Positions 48,308-56,158 of a stretch of 64,000 nucleotides of DNA are shown piece after piece (position 1 is the first letter of the stretch; each line of letters begins with the position of its first letter). Source of the DNA: Streptomyces sp. man185 (lineage in GTDB: Bacteria; Actinomycetota; Actinomycetes; Streptomycetales; Streptomycetaceae); the NCBI GenBank assembly GCA_002551355.1, contig NTHE01000043.1, positions 1 through 64,000 on the forward strand, written 5' to 3'. The translations under genes and the position numbers were made by a program. The notes beneath the pieces were generated by a model. It was not told where the DNA came from. It saw only the letters and a list, made by a program, of their open reading frames with translations, and did not search any database.

Positions 48308-48820
48308 ATGGCCACCTACCCCACCATCCCCGCAGGCCAGCGGCTCACCGCCGCCTTCCTCCGGTCGATGCTGCCGATCTTCGCGAAGAAGCTCGCGAAC
48401 GAGGACCGGTCGGCGACGACGACGCTGGCCGACGACAGCGAGCTGTTCCTGCCGCTGGAGGCGAACGCGTCGTACCACGTGCGGTTCCTCATCATCTACG
48501 CAGCCGTCTCGGCAGCGGGGTTCCAGGTGGCGTGGTCGACGCCTGCGGGGTCGACGGGCAGCCGTTGGGCCTTGGGCTCCGGGCCCGCGCAGACGTCCGC
48601 CACCGACGTCGGCGGCAGGTTCGGTGTCCACAGCTTCGGGACGGCTGTGCGGTACGGCGACCGGGCGTCCACAACCCTGTTCATGGGCGCGGCAGAGGAA
48701 GGCGTCATCGACACGACGAACGCCGGGACGCTCGCGTTGCAGTGGTCCCAGGCCGTCAGCAACGCCTCCCCTGCCCGGATCGCCGCCGGATCGTACATGC
48801 AGCTCCAGCGCCTGGCCTGA
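48308..48820 (+). CDS. Tail fibre-tip-like protein
   Basis: 170 aa. MATYPTIPAGQRLTAAFLRSMLPIFAKKLANEDRSATTTLADDSELFLPLEANASYHVRFLIIYAA is a common actinophage minor tail pattern: trimer-forming helix then a beta head. Ends RIAAGSYMQLQRLA. Confidence 0.75.
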   Translation: MATYPTIPAGQRLTAAFLRSMLPIFAKKLANEDRSATTTLADDSELFLPLEANASYHVRFLIIYAAVSAAGFQVAWSTPAGSTGSRWALGSGPAQTSATDVGGRFGVHSFGTAVRYGDRASTTLFMGAAEEGVIDTTNAGTLALQWSQAVSNASPARIAAGSYMQLQRLA

Positions 48821-48877
48821 GGCGGCACAAGACCCGGGCGCGACCCGCGCCCGCCCACCGTTCGAGAAGAGGAACCC

Positions 48878-49099
48878 ATGGCTGACACTCCCTTCCCCCA
48901 CTACAGACTCCAGGCCGACGGGCCGAACGAGACCGGGCTGACGCTGATGGTGCAGGTGTCGCTCGGGGCCGGCGGAACACTGCCGGGGCTGACGGAGCAG
49001 AGCGTCGTCGAGTACCTGCGGGACTACTTGGAAGCGCGGCCGGGTGTGGTGACGCAGTTGGCGAAGAAGGTCATCGTCTCGACGGACTTGGAGGCCTGA
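48878..49099 (+). CDS. Small protein before endolysin
   Basis: 73 aa, ATG with AGAAGAGG. DGPNETGLTLMVQVSLGAGGTLPGLTEQSVVEYLRDYLEARPGVV. No family recognised; the stop overlaps the amidase ATG. Confidence 0.65.
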   Translation: MADTPFPHYRLQADGPNETGLTLMVQVSLGAGGTLPGLTEQSVVEYLRDYLEARPGVVTQLAKKVIVSTDLEA

Positions 49100-50094
49100 T
49101 GGCCAGGCCCATGACCCCCGACCAGTGGCTGAAGGCCCTGCGGGCGGAGGGCGTCACCGACATCGTGGAGATGCCGGGGTGGCGCACGAACAACCGGAAC
49201 CACAAAGGGCCGTTCTCCGACGTCCACGCCACGATGATCCACCACACGGCGGGCGAGGGAACAGGCCTGTCGAGCTGGTGCTTCAACGGGAGCGCAGCGC
49301 TTCCCGGCCCGCTGTGCCACGACTTCCTCGCACGGTCCGGGCGCCTGTACCTCGTCGGGAACGGGCGCGCGAACCACGCCGGAACGGTGGCTCGGAACGC
49401 GTACGACGCGGTCCGCAACGAGTCCTCGCGCCACCCGGCGCCGGACGCGGCCGAGCCGATCGACGGCAACGCGATCTCGTATGGGCTGGAGTGCGAGAAC
49501 GACGGGACGCCCAACCGCACGTGGCCCGCGACGCAGTATGACGTGGCCGTGCGTGTGCAGGCCGCCAGGTGCCGCTTCCACGGTTGGTCGGCGGACAGCG
49601 TGTGGGCGCACAAGGAAGCGACCCGCCGGAAGCCGGTCGACCCCCGGCTGCCGATGGACCAGTTCCGGCGGGACGTTGCCGAGCGCCTCGCGCACCCCGC
49701 GTCGTGGAACCCCGGCGAGAAGCCGGCACCCACCACCCCGAGCAAGCCGACCACCCCACCGAAGGAGACCGACGTGCCGCTCAGCACCGACGACGTGAAC
49801 AAGATCGCCGAGGCCGTCTCGAAGGCCACGTGGACCAAGGACGGCATTCTCAAGGCTCCGTCCACGGCCGCGCCCGGCAACAGCCACTGGACCGCCGACT
49901 CGTTCATGCGGGACACCCACGCACGGGTGCGCGCCGTGCAGACCGAACTCGCCGCCACCCACGCCACCGTGCAGACCCTGGCCGGACTCATCGGCCGCAA
50001 CGTCGACACCGCCGCCGTCGTGGCCGCGGTCGAGCAGGCCATCGCCGACGCCGTCATCAAGGTCGACGTCGACATCAACGGCAAGGAAGGCTGA
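49099..50094 (+). CDS. Endolysin: N-acetylmuramoyl-L-alanine amidase
   Basis: 331 aa. Amidase_2 domain about 20-195: zinc ligand H48/H49 in ATMIHHTAG, a middle NGRANHAG, and WAHKEATRRKPVDPRLPM near the end. The C-terminal 110 residues are a Thr/Pro linker and a helical domain (LSTDDVNKIAEAVSK...), likely cell-wall-binding or oligomeric. Cuts the peptidoglycan stem from the glycan strand for lysis. Confidence 0.9.
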   Translation: MARPMTPDQWLKALRAEGVTDIVEMPGWRTNNRNHKGPFSDVHATMIHHTAGEGTGLSSWCFNGSAALPGPLCHDFLARSGRLYLVGNGRANHAGTVARNAYDAVRNESSRHPAPDAAEPIDGNAISYGLECENDGTPNRTWPATQYDVAVRVQAARCRFHGWSADSVWAHKEATRRKPVDPRLPMDQFRRDVAERLAHPASWNPGEKPAPTTPSKPTTPPKETDVPLSTDDVNKIAEAVSKATWTKDGILKAPSTAAPGNSHWTADSFMRDTHARVRAVQTELAATHATVQTLAGLIGRNVDTAAVVAAVEQAIADAVIKVDVDINGKEG

Positions 50095-50096
50095 CC

Positions 50097-50456
50097 ATGC
50101 GACTCATCTTCGGGCGGGAGCCCGCCCTCTGGCTCAACTCCCTCGCCGCCGTCCTCGGCCTGGTCGTCACGTTCAACGTCGGGCTCAGCGCGGAGCAGGC
50201 CGGGTGGCTCGTCGCGGGAACCTCCGCGGTCCTCGGCGCGATCGCCGCCGCTCTCACCCGCCCGATCGCCGTGCAGGCCTTCACCGCCGCCGTCGCCACG
50301 ATCGCCACGGCCGTTGGCGCGTTCGGCTTCGAGGTCGCCCCGACCACCACCGCCGCCGTCAACGGATGCGTGCTGGCCGTCCTCATGTTCATCACCCGCG
50401 GCCAGGTCACCCCCATCACCCCGGGCGGCGCCCCGGCCCGACCGACCGCCGTCTGA
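50097..50456 (+). CDS. Holin-like membrane protein
   Basis: 119 aa. Three membrane spans: LNSLAAVLGLVVTFNV, GWLVAGTSAVLGAIAAAL, and VNGCVLAVLMFI with another hydrophobic stretch (FTAAVATIATAVGAF). Directly after the amidase, so a holin is the natural call. No signal peptide is seen on the amidase, consistent with holin-dependent release. Confidence 0.75.
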   Translation: MRLIFGREPALWLNSLAAVLGLVVTFNVGLSAEQAGWLVAGTSAVLGAIAAALTRPIAVQAFTAAVATIATAVGAFGFEVAPTTTAAVNGCVLAVLMFITRGQVTPITPGGAPARPTAV

Positions 50457-50477
50457 CCCGAGCGAGTGGAGTAGCAC

Positions 50478-50825
50478 GTGCCTGACGAGCCGACTCTCGG
50501 CGAGGTGATGCGCCGCCTCGAAGACGTACGCACCGACCTCAAGGACGACTTCCGGGAGCTCGGCCTCCGCCTCGACAGCAAAGTAAGCCTGGAGCGGTAC
50601 CAGCTGGAGCAGCTCGCGAAGGACGAGGCGCTCCGGCTGGTGGCCGAACGGGTCCGCGGTATCGAGGAGGCGCGCGAGCAGGAGGCCGAGAGGCGTCGGC
50701 AGGACGACCAGCGTGCGGCGGACCGGCGCGCGGCAGACCGACGGCTCATCTTCACCGCGCTCGTTGCTCCGGTTCTGCTGCTAATCCTGACCGTTTACCT
50801 GAGCGCGAAGGGGGCGGCAGCGTGA
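50478..50825 (+). CDS. Coiled-coil protein with C-terminal membrane anchor (second lysis protein)
   Basis: 115 aa, GTG. A long charged helix (VMRRLEDVRTDLKDDFRELGLRLDSKVSLERYQLEQLAKDEALRL...) ends in one span, LIFTALVAPVLLLILTVYLSA. This XhlA-like layout often accompanies holins in Gram-positive phages. Stop overlaps the next GTG. Confidence 0.7.
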   Translation: MPDEPTLGEVMRRLEDVRTDLKDDFRELGLRLDSKVSLERYQLEQLAKDEALRLVAERVRGIEEAREQEAERRRQDDQRAADRRAADRRLIFTALVAPVLLLILTVYLSAKGAAA

Positions 50826-51478
50826 GACGGCACAAGAGCCCCGGTGCCGAACGGCGGCGCACCGACATCCTGTTCGCGCTCGTCGCCGCCCTGGTGCTGG
50901 CCGGATTCGGGTTCCTGGTGGTAACGGTGCAGGGCCTGTCTGGCGAGCTGCGTACGGCGAACACGGCCCGGGACGCGCTGGCGCAGCAGGTGGAGCGGCT
51001 CGGCGGGAAGCCGGTGGCGGGCCCGCCGGGGTCGCGCGGGTTGCCGGGGGCGTCGGTGGTTGGGCCACGGGGCCTGCAAGGGGTGCCGGGCCCGACTGGG
51101 CCGGTGGGTCCCACGGGTCCGGCAGGAAGGGCGGGCCCGTCGGGTTCGCCTGGGGCGGACGGCGAGGCCGGGTCGGATGGTGTGGGCGCTGTCGGCCCGA
51201 CCGGGGTCCCGGGGGCGGATGGGCAGTCGGTCGTCGGCCCGGCGGGTCCGAAGGGTGACCCGGGGCCGGCCGGGCCCGCAGGGGCGCCGGGGAAGGACGG
51301 CACGAACGGCCGCGATGGTGCGGATGGGCAGACGTGTCCGGCGGGGTATTCGTTGCAGCCGCCGCCGGGTGATCCAGATGCGCTGGTGTGCCGCCGGTCG
51401 TCGGTGCCGGGACCAACGGAGCCTGATCCGTCGCCGGGGTCGGTGGCGTTGGATCCGTTCCGTCGCCAGTACCCATGA
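50822..51478 (+). CDS. Membrane-anchored collagen-like protein
   Basis: 218 aa. N-in membrane span (DILFALVAALVLAGFGFLVVTV, about 15-36), a short coiled coil (LRTANTARDALAQQVERLGG), then about 35 Gly-X-Y triplets (residues about 67-170) and a Cys-containing C-terminal segment. Predicted to expose a collagen-type trimer outside the membrane. Last gene of the late operon, beyond the holins. Confidence 0.8.
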   Translation: MRRHKSPGAERRRTDILFALVAALVLAGFGFLVVTVQGLSGELRTANTARDALAQQVERLGGKPVAGPPGSRGLPGASVVGPRGLQGVPGPTGPVGPTGPAGRAGPSGSPGADGEAGSDGVGAVGPTGVPGADGQSVVGPAGPKGDPGPAGPAGAPGKDGTNGRDGADGQTCPAGYSLQPPPGDPDALVCRRSSVPGPTEPDPSPGSVALDPFRRQYP

Positions 51479-51488
51479 GCTTCAGCAG

Positions 51489-51520
51489 GCCCCCTCCCGC
51501 GCGCAGCTGGGAGGGGGCTT
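51489..51520 (+). terminator. Late operon terminator
   Basis: GCCCCCTCCC (51489-51498) pairs with GGGAGGGGGC (51509-51518), followed by TT. Ends the 22-kb rightward late operon. Confidence 0.85.
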
Positions 51521-51527
51521 CGTCGTG

Positions 51528-51767
51528 TCAGGAGCGCACGCCGACCTGGGTCATCGCGGTCGTGGCGTCCTCGCACGGCCAGGGCTTCCCGCAGGTGGAG
51601 CTGCTGCACTGCGGGGCAGGGCCAGCGGCCGGAGCGTGCTCGGTGAGCACCCGGTGGTTGTGCTCGAAGAAGACACTTTGCCCGCGGCTACCTTGCTCGC
51701 GGTCGAGCACGGCGAAGGATGCTTCGAGCGCCCGCTGATAGCAGTTCTGCTCGGCGGTCTCTGTCAT
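51528..51767 (-). CDS. Small Cys-rich accessory protein
   Basis: 79 aa from ATG at 51767 (MTETAEQNCYQRALEASFAVLDREQG), ending QCSSSTCGKPWPCEDA, a possible zinc site. Its ATG overlaps the stop of the upstream minus gene (ATGA). Function unknown. Confidence 0.65.
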   Translation of the reverse strand: MTETAEQNCYQRALEASFAVLDREQGSRGQSVFFEHNHRVLTEHAPAAGPAPQCSSSTCGKPWPCEDATTAMTQVGVRS

Positions 51768-51979
51768 GCGCTCTGCCCCTCGTCGGCCTTCTTCTTGAGT
51801 CGGCGCACGTACTCCCTGGTCCACCCCGTGATGCGAACGACGGTCGCCTGGTTGCCGCGCTCCTCGCCCTGCTGGAGGGCGGCCACGGCTTCAGCCTGAA
51901 GGTCTTCGCGGGCGGCTTCGAGCGCCTGCTCTGCCTCGCGGTACCGCTGAGCTGAAAGTTCGAGTCGGGCTGTGTCCAT
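51764..51979 (-). CDS. Small HTH protein
   Basis: 71 aa from ATG at 51979 (GTG at 51988 is the alternative). Helical region LELSAQRYREAEQALEAAREDLQAEAVAALQQGEERG followed by VRITGWTREYVRRLKKKADEG, an HTH recognition-like helix. Such proteins are widespread in Streptomyces elements. Forms a two-gene minus operon with the Cys-rich gene, divergent from 52097. Confidence 0.7.
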   Translation of the reverse strand: MDTARLELSAQRYREAEQALEAAREDLQAEAVAALQQGEERGNQATVVRITGWTREYVRRLKKKADEGQSA

Positions 51980-52026
51980 GCGCGCCACTCTCCCACACGC
52001 TAGGCCAACTCTCTATGCCTACCCAG

Positions 52027-52056
52027 TTGACAATAGCCAACCGAGTAGGCCAACAT
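52027..52056 (+). promoter_or_regulatory. Promoter candidate for the 52097 gene, with repeated AGGCCAAC
   Basis: TTGACA (52027-52032), 18 nt, CAACAT (52051-52056). TAGGCCAAC occurs at 52001 and again at 52046, with AGCCAACC between, in the divergent gap, so a regulator may bind here. Confidence 0.45.
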
Positions 52057-52096
52057 GGGTCTCACGAGGAAGCGCTCGCCGCCCCAGGGAGACCAG

Positions 52097-52432
52097 ATGA
52101 ACGCCACCGCAGCACACACCAACTGCCTCCGCTGCGGTCGCCGCCTCACCTCCCCCCGCTCCCAGGCGTCCGGCTACGGCCCCAAGTGCGCCCGCCACAT
52201 CCGCACCGCCACCACCGACACCACCGGCTACAAGGCTCACCAGATCACCTCCGCCCGCGAGCTCATCGAGGACGCCGCGATCATCCCCCTGCGCGGCCAG
52301 ATCTTCACCGCCGTCTCCACCGACGGCACCGAGACCTACCTGACCCACCCGTCGAACTGCACCTGCCCCGCCGGACTCAAGGCCGGCCGCTGCTACCACC
52401 AGCTCGCCGCCCGCCTGCTGCTCGCCGCCTGA
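52097..52432 (+). CDS. Zinc-finger protein with DUF6011-like and SWIM-like motifs
   Basis: 111 aa from ATG at 52097. N-terminal NCLRCGRRLTSPRSQASGYGPKCA is a DUF6011-type zinc motif; the C-terminal NCTCPAGLKAGRCYHQLAA is a C-x-C...C-x-H SWIM-type motif. Both predict nucleic-acid or protein binding. Own promoter and terminator, so independently expressed. Confidence 0.75.
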   Translation: MNATAAHTNCLRCGRRLTSPRSQASGYGPKCARHIRTATTDTTGYKAHQITSARELIEDAAIIPLRGQIFTAVSTDGTETYLTHPSNCTCPAGLKAGRCYHQLAARLLLAA

Positions 52433-52477
52433 CCCCATGAGGGAGAACACCGCGTTCATCGCCTGAGGAACTGACTG

Positions 52478-52512
52478 CGCCCCGCCGCGGCTTCGGCCGG
52501 TGGCGGGGCGTT
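52478..52512 (+). terminator. Terminator after the SWIM-motif gene
   Basis: CGCCCCGCC (52478-52486) pairs with GGCGGGGCG (52502-52510), then TT. Confidence 0.75.
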
Positions 52513-52596
52513 GCGTCTGTACGACTTCCCACTCCGCCGAGTGAAGCGCAGGCGATTCGACAGCGGTTGAAGTCGGCGGGGCGATACCAAGACACC

Positions 52597-53250
52597 ATGA
52601 TCACCAAGACTGTGCGGGGCCTCGCCGCCGCCGCTCTCGCCATCCTGCCCCTGCTCTCCGCCACTCCCGCGCAGGCGGTTGAAGCCTTCCCGCTGGCCGA
52701 CGCCGTTCAGCAGCTCCCGCTCGCCGCCGAGTCCCGCGAGGGGTACCAGCGCACGAGCTTCAAGCACTGGGTGGACGAGGACCGCGACTCATGCAACACC
52801 CGCATGGAGGTGCTGCTGGCCGAGTCGAGGGTAGAGCCGACGATCGAGGGCGCCTGCAAGGTCGTGGCCGGCGGGTGGTTCAGCTACTACGACGCGGTCA
52901 CTCTGACGGCCCCCGGCGGCCTGGACATTGACCACATGGTCCCGCTCGCCGAAGCCTGGGACTCCGGCGCCTCACAGTGGACCGGCGAGCGTCGCCAGGC
53001 TTACGCGAACGACCTCGGCAGCGAGCGATCGCTCGTCGCGGTCACTGCAAAGACGAACCGGTCGAAGAGCGACCAGGACCCGGCGGAGTGGCTCCCGCCG
53101 CTGGCCGACGCCCGCTGCACCTACGCCGTGGACTGGGTCGGGACGAAGCTCCGCTGGGGCCTTTCCATCGACCGCGCCGAGGCGGACGCCCTGGCTGTAC
53201 TGGCTGAGGGCTGCGGCCAGGAGACCGTCGAATTCGAGCCCGCGAGCTGA
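52597..53250 (+). CDS. Secreted HNH nuclease (DUF1524/GmrSD C-terminal-like)
   Basis: 217 aa from ATG at 52597. Sec signal peptide (TKTVRGLAAAALAILPLLSATPAQAVEA, cleavage near AQA). Mature part: YQRTSFKHWVDEDRDSCNTRMEVLL, then the HNH core DIDHMVPLAEAWDSGASQW...RRQAYANDL...LVAVTAKTNRSKSDQDPAEWLPP, and WVGTKLRWGLSID. This matches the secreted HNH nucleases abundant in Streptomyces. Encoded inside the prophage, so it would be exported by the lysogen. Confidence 0.85.
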   Translation: MITKTVRGLAAAALAILPLLSATPAQAVEAFPLADAVQQLPLAAESREGYQRTSFKHWVDEDRDSCNTRMEVLLAESRVEPTIEGACKVVAGGWFSYYDAVTLTAPGGLDIDHMVPLAEAWDSGASQWTGERRQAYANDLGSERSLVAVTAKTNRSKSDQDPAEWLPPLADARCTYAVDWVGTKLRWGLSIDRAEADALAVLAEGCGQETVEFEPAS

Positions 53251-53301
53251 CGCCGCCGCACCGCGCTGGCCCTCACTCGTCTCGCACGGTGGGGGCCCTC
53301 G

Positions 53302-53511
53302 TCACGTCCCGGGTTCACCCTCCGGGTGCCGCGCGACTCGCTTGGTCGCCATCTCCAGCTCCAGCCGCGACACCCCGGCCGACGCGGCGTGCTCGCGGTA
53401 CGCCCGCTGCACAGCGTCCGCAGTCTTCACGGTCAGCGCGCCCGCCTTCTGCTCCGCCCAGGCCGCGCGCTCCAGCTCGATCAGGGATTCGGGGATCTCG
53501 ATATCAGCCAC
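53302..53511 (-). CDS. Small helical protein
   Basis: 69 aa, ATG. IEIPESLIELERAAWAEQKAGALTVKTADAVQRAYREHAASAGVSRLELEMATKRVARHPEG. This is a recurring Streptomyces small protein type; function unknown. Convergent with the nuclease gene and divergent from 53646. Confidence 0.7.
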   Translation of the reverse strand: MADIEIPESLIELERAAWAEQKAGALTVKTADAVQRAYREHAASAGVSRLELEMATKRVARHPEGEPGT

Positions 53512-53645
53512 GGCCGGAATCGTACGGCCCCGTCCCAGGCTGCGGCGAGGTGCGCCGAACCGGTGGCGTGTTTCTTGATCGTCGGTCTACGGTCGGTCAC
53601 ACCCCGGCCACACGCGGTCGGGCACACCATCGGGAGGGGACGCAC

Positions 53646-53855
53646 ATGGCCCGCACACTGCGGATGCTCGGCACCAACTCGAAAGACGGAGAATGCCCCA
53701 CGCTCTACGAGGACGTCGAGTCCGGGGAGATCCTCGTCCAGGGGTACACGGTCACCGACCCCGAGGTCCTCGCGCAGATGGCCAGCCCATTGAAGGGTGA
53801 GTCGCTGGTCGTCGTCGACCGCGCCCTCCTCGTGAACTTCGCCCCGAAGGAGTGA
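53646..53855 (+). CDS. Small protein of the DUF6879/DUF5753 set
   Basis: 69 aa, ATG with GGGAGGGG. RTLRMLGTNSKDGECPTLYEDVESGEILVQGYTVTDPEVLAQMASPLKGESLVVVDRALLV. Such a small gene commonly precedes DUF6879 and XRE/DUF5753 genes in Streptomyces. Its stop overlaps or abuts the next start. Confidence 0.75.
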   Translation: MARTLRMLGTNSKDGECPTLYEDVESGEILVQGYTVTDPEVLAQMASPLKGESLVVVDRALLVNFAPKE

Positions 53856-53857
53856 CG

Positions 53858-54394
53858 GTGCAGAGCGTCGTTCCCGCCGCCCGGATACTCGACTTCTTCC
53901 GGACCGGCTTCGAGCACACCGCATGGCGGCTGGAGACCCGACGGGAGTACGCCGCCGACCAGCGGACCGAGGAGTACCAAGAGTTCCTCCGGGGCATCGC
54001 GCCTCGCAACGGCGAGGACAGCCCCTGGTACTCCAACGTCCGCACGCAGACAGCGCAGGGAAAGCGCATTGAGCGGGTCCGTTTGGTCGACGAGCCTGCG
54101 ACGGACAATCAGCGGTACTTGCTCGCCACGACCCCTGGGAACCTTGCCGCCGGGGAGGACATCCGCTACCTGCACCGGTCGGCGGCAGCGTCCCTCGGGT
54201 TCGCGGACGACGGCGACTTCTGGCTGTTCGACTGCCGGATCCTGGCCCGCTTCAACTGGACCGATGCGGACCGCCGGATGGAGCTGACCACCGAACCGGA
54301 GCAGGTCGTCCGGGCGTGCCAGGTCCGCGACGCGGCATGGCACCACGCGCTCAGGTACGAGGAGTTCACCAGCCGGGTACCGTCGCCCATGTGA
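53858..54394 (+). CDS. DUF6879 family protein
   Basis: 178 aa from GTG at 53858 (AAGGAG at good distance; GTG at 53852 is the alternative). FFRTGFEHTAWRLETRREYAADQRTEEYQEFLRG, GKRIERVRLVDEPATDNQRYLL, GEDIRYLHR, and FWLFDCRILARFNW are family hallmarks. Partner of the downstream regulator; proposed toxin-like or signalling role is unproven. Stop overlaps the next GTG. Confidence 0.8.
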   Translation: MQSVVPAARILDFFRTGFEHTAWRLETRREYAADQRTEEYQEFLRGIAPRNGEDSPWYSNVRTQTAQGKRIERVRLVDEPATDNQRYLLATTPGNLAAGEDIRYLHRSAAASLGFADDGDFWLFDCRILARFNWTDADRRMELTTEPEQVVRACQVRDAAWHHALRYEEFTSRVPSPM

Positions 54395-55230
54395 GCACCG
54401 ACTTCCAGCGCGCCCGGGTCCTCCTCGGTGCGCGGCTCCGTGAGCTGCGCACCGAGACCGGGCTGACCGTCCGCGACTTCGCCGCCCGCTGCGGGTGGGC
54501 CCCGTCGAAGGTCTCGAAGCTGGAAAACGGGAAGCAGACCGCGAGCACCACGGACCTGGAAGCGTGGGCGGTAGCCGCAGGGCAGCCCCAATGCGCCACC
54601 GAGCTGCACGGGCGTCTCGCCGGACTGGAGTCCACCTATCGGTCCTGGCGCCGCCAGCTCGCAGGCGGGCACCGCGCCGTACAGGATGCTCTCGGCGCAC
54701 AACACGAGAGGACCACCGTGTTCCGCGGATTCAGCGCATCGGTCATCCCCGGCGTCTTCCAGACCCCCGAGTACGCGCGCAGCATCTTCACCCGGTACGC
54801 CGAGATGCGCGGCGTGACCCGCGACATCGAGGGGGCGGTCGCCTCTCGGATGCGCCGGCAGGAGGGGCTGTACCGCACTGGCCGCCGGTATCGGGTGCTC
54901 GTCGCCGAGGCCGCTCTCCACGCGAGGATCTGCTCGCGCGCCGTCCTCGCCGATCAGCTGGACCGGCTGATGTCCGTGAACGGACTGAGCACCGTGGAGC
55001 TGGGGATCATCCCGCTCACTGCGGACGTGCGGATCGCTACGGGTGACGACTTCTGGATCCACGATGACCGCCTCGTGATCGCCGAGACGTGGCACACGGA
55101 AATGTGGCTGGACTCCTCCGACGACATCGCCTTGTACGCGAAGGTCTGGGACGGGCTCGCTGAAGGGGCAGTAACGGGGCGGTCGGCGCACGGCGTCATC
55201 GCTCGCGCGCGGGCCGCGATCGGCTTCTGA
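54391..55230 (+). CDS. XRE regulator with DUF5753 (Scr1-type antitoxin-like)
   Basis: 279 aa, GTG. N-terminal HTH (LGARLRELRTETGLTVRDFAARCGWAPSKVSKLENGKQTASTTDLEAWA) and the DUF5753 ligand-like domain (FRGFSASVIPGVFQTPEYARSIF...YRVLVAEAALHARIC...DQLDRLMSVNGLSTVELGIIPL...DDFWIHDDRLVIAETW). WhiJ and relatives in Streptomyces development have this architecture. Probably lysogenic; GAGAAACA repeats just downstream may be its operators. Confidence 0.85.
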   Translation: MSTDFQRARVLLGARLRELRTETGLTVRDFAARCGWAPSKVSKLENGKQTASTTDLEAWAVAAGQPQCATELHGRLAGLESTYRSWRRQLAGGHRAVQDALGAQHERTTVFRGFSASVIPGVFQTPEYARSIFTRYAEMRGVTRDIEGAVASRMRRQEGLYRTGRRYRVLVAEAALHARICSRAVLADQLDRLMSVNGLSTVELGIIPLTADVRIATGDDFWIHDDRLVIAETWHTEMWLDSSDDIALYAKVWDGLAEGAVTGRSAHGVIARARAAIGF

Positions 55231-55258
55231 GAAACCCGGAGCAACAGCCGGGCCCGCC

Positions 55259-55304
55259 GGAGAAACAGCGAGAAACACGGCACGTTCGGAGAAACAGCTT
55301 TCTC
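55259..55304. promoter_or_regulatory. GGAGAAACAG repeats before the 55344 gene
   Basis: GGAGAAACAGC at 55259 and 55288, GAGAAACAC at 55270 and GAGAAAC also at 55229. The last full copy forms GAGAAA-cagc-TTTCTC (55289-55304). Repeated A-rich units in a GC-rich gap downstream of a DUF5753 regulator are good operator candidates. Confidence 0.5.
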
Positions 55305-55343
55305 TACGGTCTGAGAACCACTTCGACGACCCGGGAGGCGGCC

Positions 55344-55559
55344 GTGCCCATACGCCAGTTACCGCCGGTCAACGACACGCTCGAACAGCAGCAGCGCGGT
55401 TGGGCGTGCGTCTGGTGCAGGATCTGGCTGCCTGTCGGCCTGAGCACCGACCTCGGCCAGCAGCGCGTCGTCCCCGACACGGGCGCCGCGTATCTGTGGT
55501 TCCCCCGCGAGTGCCTCGACACGGCCGCCTGCGCCGAACGAGAGGCCACCTGCCGGTGA
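55344..55559 (+). CDS. Small Cys/Trp-containing protein
   Basis: 71 aa, GTG with GGGAGG. GWACVWCRIWLPVGLSTDLGQQRVVPDTGAAYLWFPRECLDTAACAER has a possible zinc site (C-x2-C...C...C). This small protein type is seen near Streptomyces DUF397/DUF5753 genes. Coupled to the next gene. Confidence 0.7.
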   Translation: MPIRQLPPVNDTLEQQQRGWACVWCRIWLPVGLSTDLGQQRVVPDTGAAYLWFPRECLDTAACAEREATCR

Positions 55560-55855
55560 CTGCCGTCGACGACCAACGCAGAAGGACGTACTCCGCTCCC
55601 GAGTGCCTGACCGCGTTCTACTTCGACTGGGACGAGGGGCACGAACTGTGCCCGGGCAACACGAACGTCACCGCAGCCGGGCGAACTGTCGAGCAGCTGT
55701 GCTGCGGCTGCATCTGCCACGAACTCCCGCCCCGGCCGCCCACTCCCTGCCAGGACAGCGGCCGAGACGGGTCACCACCCACCCATGAGGACGGAGGCAC
55801 CACCATGCGTACCACCGACACCCGCCCCAGCACACCCTCCGGGCGGCGCCCATGA
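55556..55855 (+). CDS. Hypothetical Cys-rich protein
   Basis: 99 aa, GTG overlapping upstream. TAFYFDWDEGHELCPGNTNVTAAGRTVEQLCCGCICHE is Cys-rich; the tail is low complexity. The stop overlaps the next ATG. Confidence 0.6.
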   Translation: MTAVDDQRRRTYSAPECLTAFYFDWDEGHELCPGNTNVTAAGRTVEQLCCGCICHELPPRPPTPCQDSGRDGSPPTHEDGGTTMRTTDTRPSTPSGRRP

Positions 55856-56151
55856 CGACCACCACGTTGTCGCCGACCGCGGTCACCACCTGCGAGGCCT
55901 GCTGGAAGGAACCGGTGGAGGGCGTGCGCGTTACCGCCGCCGACGCGGACCTTCTCTGCCGGCCGTGCGCGGGCGGCAACTACCCGCGGCGCGTCGACCT
56001 GTTCCCGCCGCTCGGCATCTACGGGCTGACGGCCCGCCGGATCGAGATGGGCCGGCACGGAAGCGGGTCGCCGCAGACGCCGCCGGATCAAGGGCCGCCG
56101 CTGCCGCATCCGCCGCCGACTCCGTCCCCACCGGGCACCCCGCCGGTGTAA
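55852..56151 (+). CDS. Small zinc-ribbon-like protein with Pro-rich tail
   Basis: 99 aa. CEACWKEPVEGVRVTAADADLLCRPCAGGNYPRRV is a two-CxxC ribbon, followed by a Pro/Gly tail. Last rightward gene of the prophage before the convergent XRE gene. Confidence 0.65.
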   Translation: MTTTTLSPTAVTTCEACWKEPVEGVRVTAADADLLCRPCAGGNYPRRVDLFPPLGIYGLTARRIEMGRHGSGSPQTPPDQGPPLPHPPPTPSPPGTPPV

Positions 56152-56158
56152 CCGGGAG

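Noticed and set aside
51060..51330. DNA tandem repeat
   Set aside because: The repetition reflects Gly-X-Y codons of the collagen-like protein rather than a separate DNA element.
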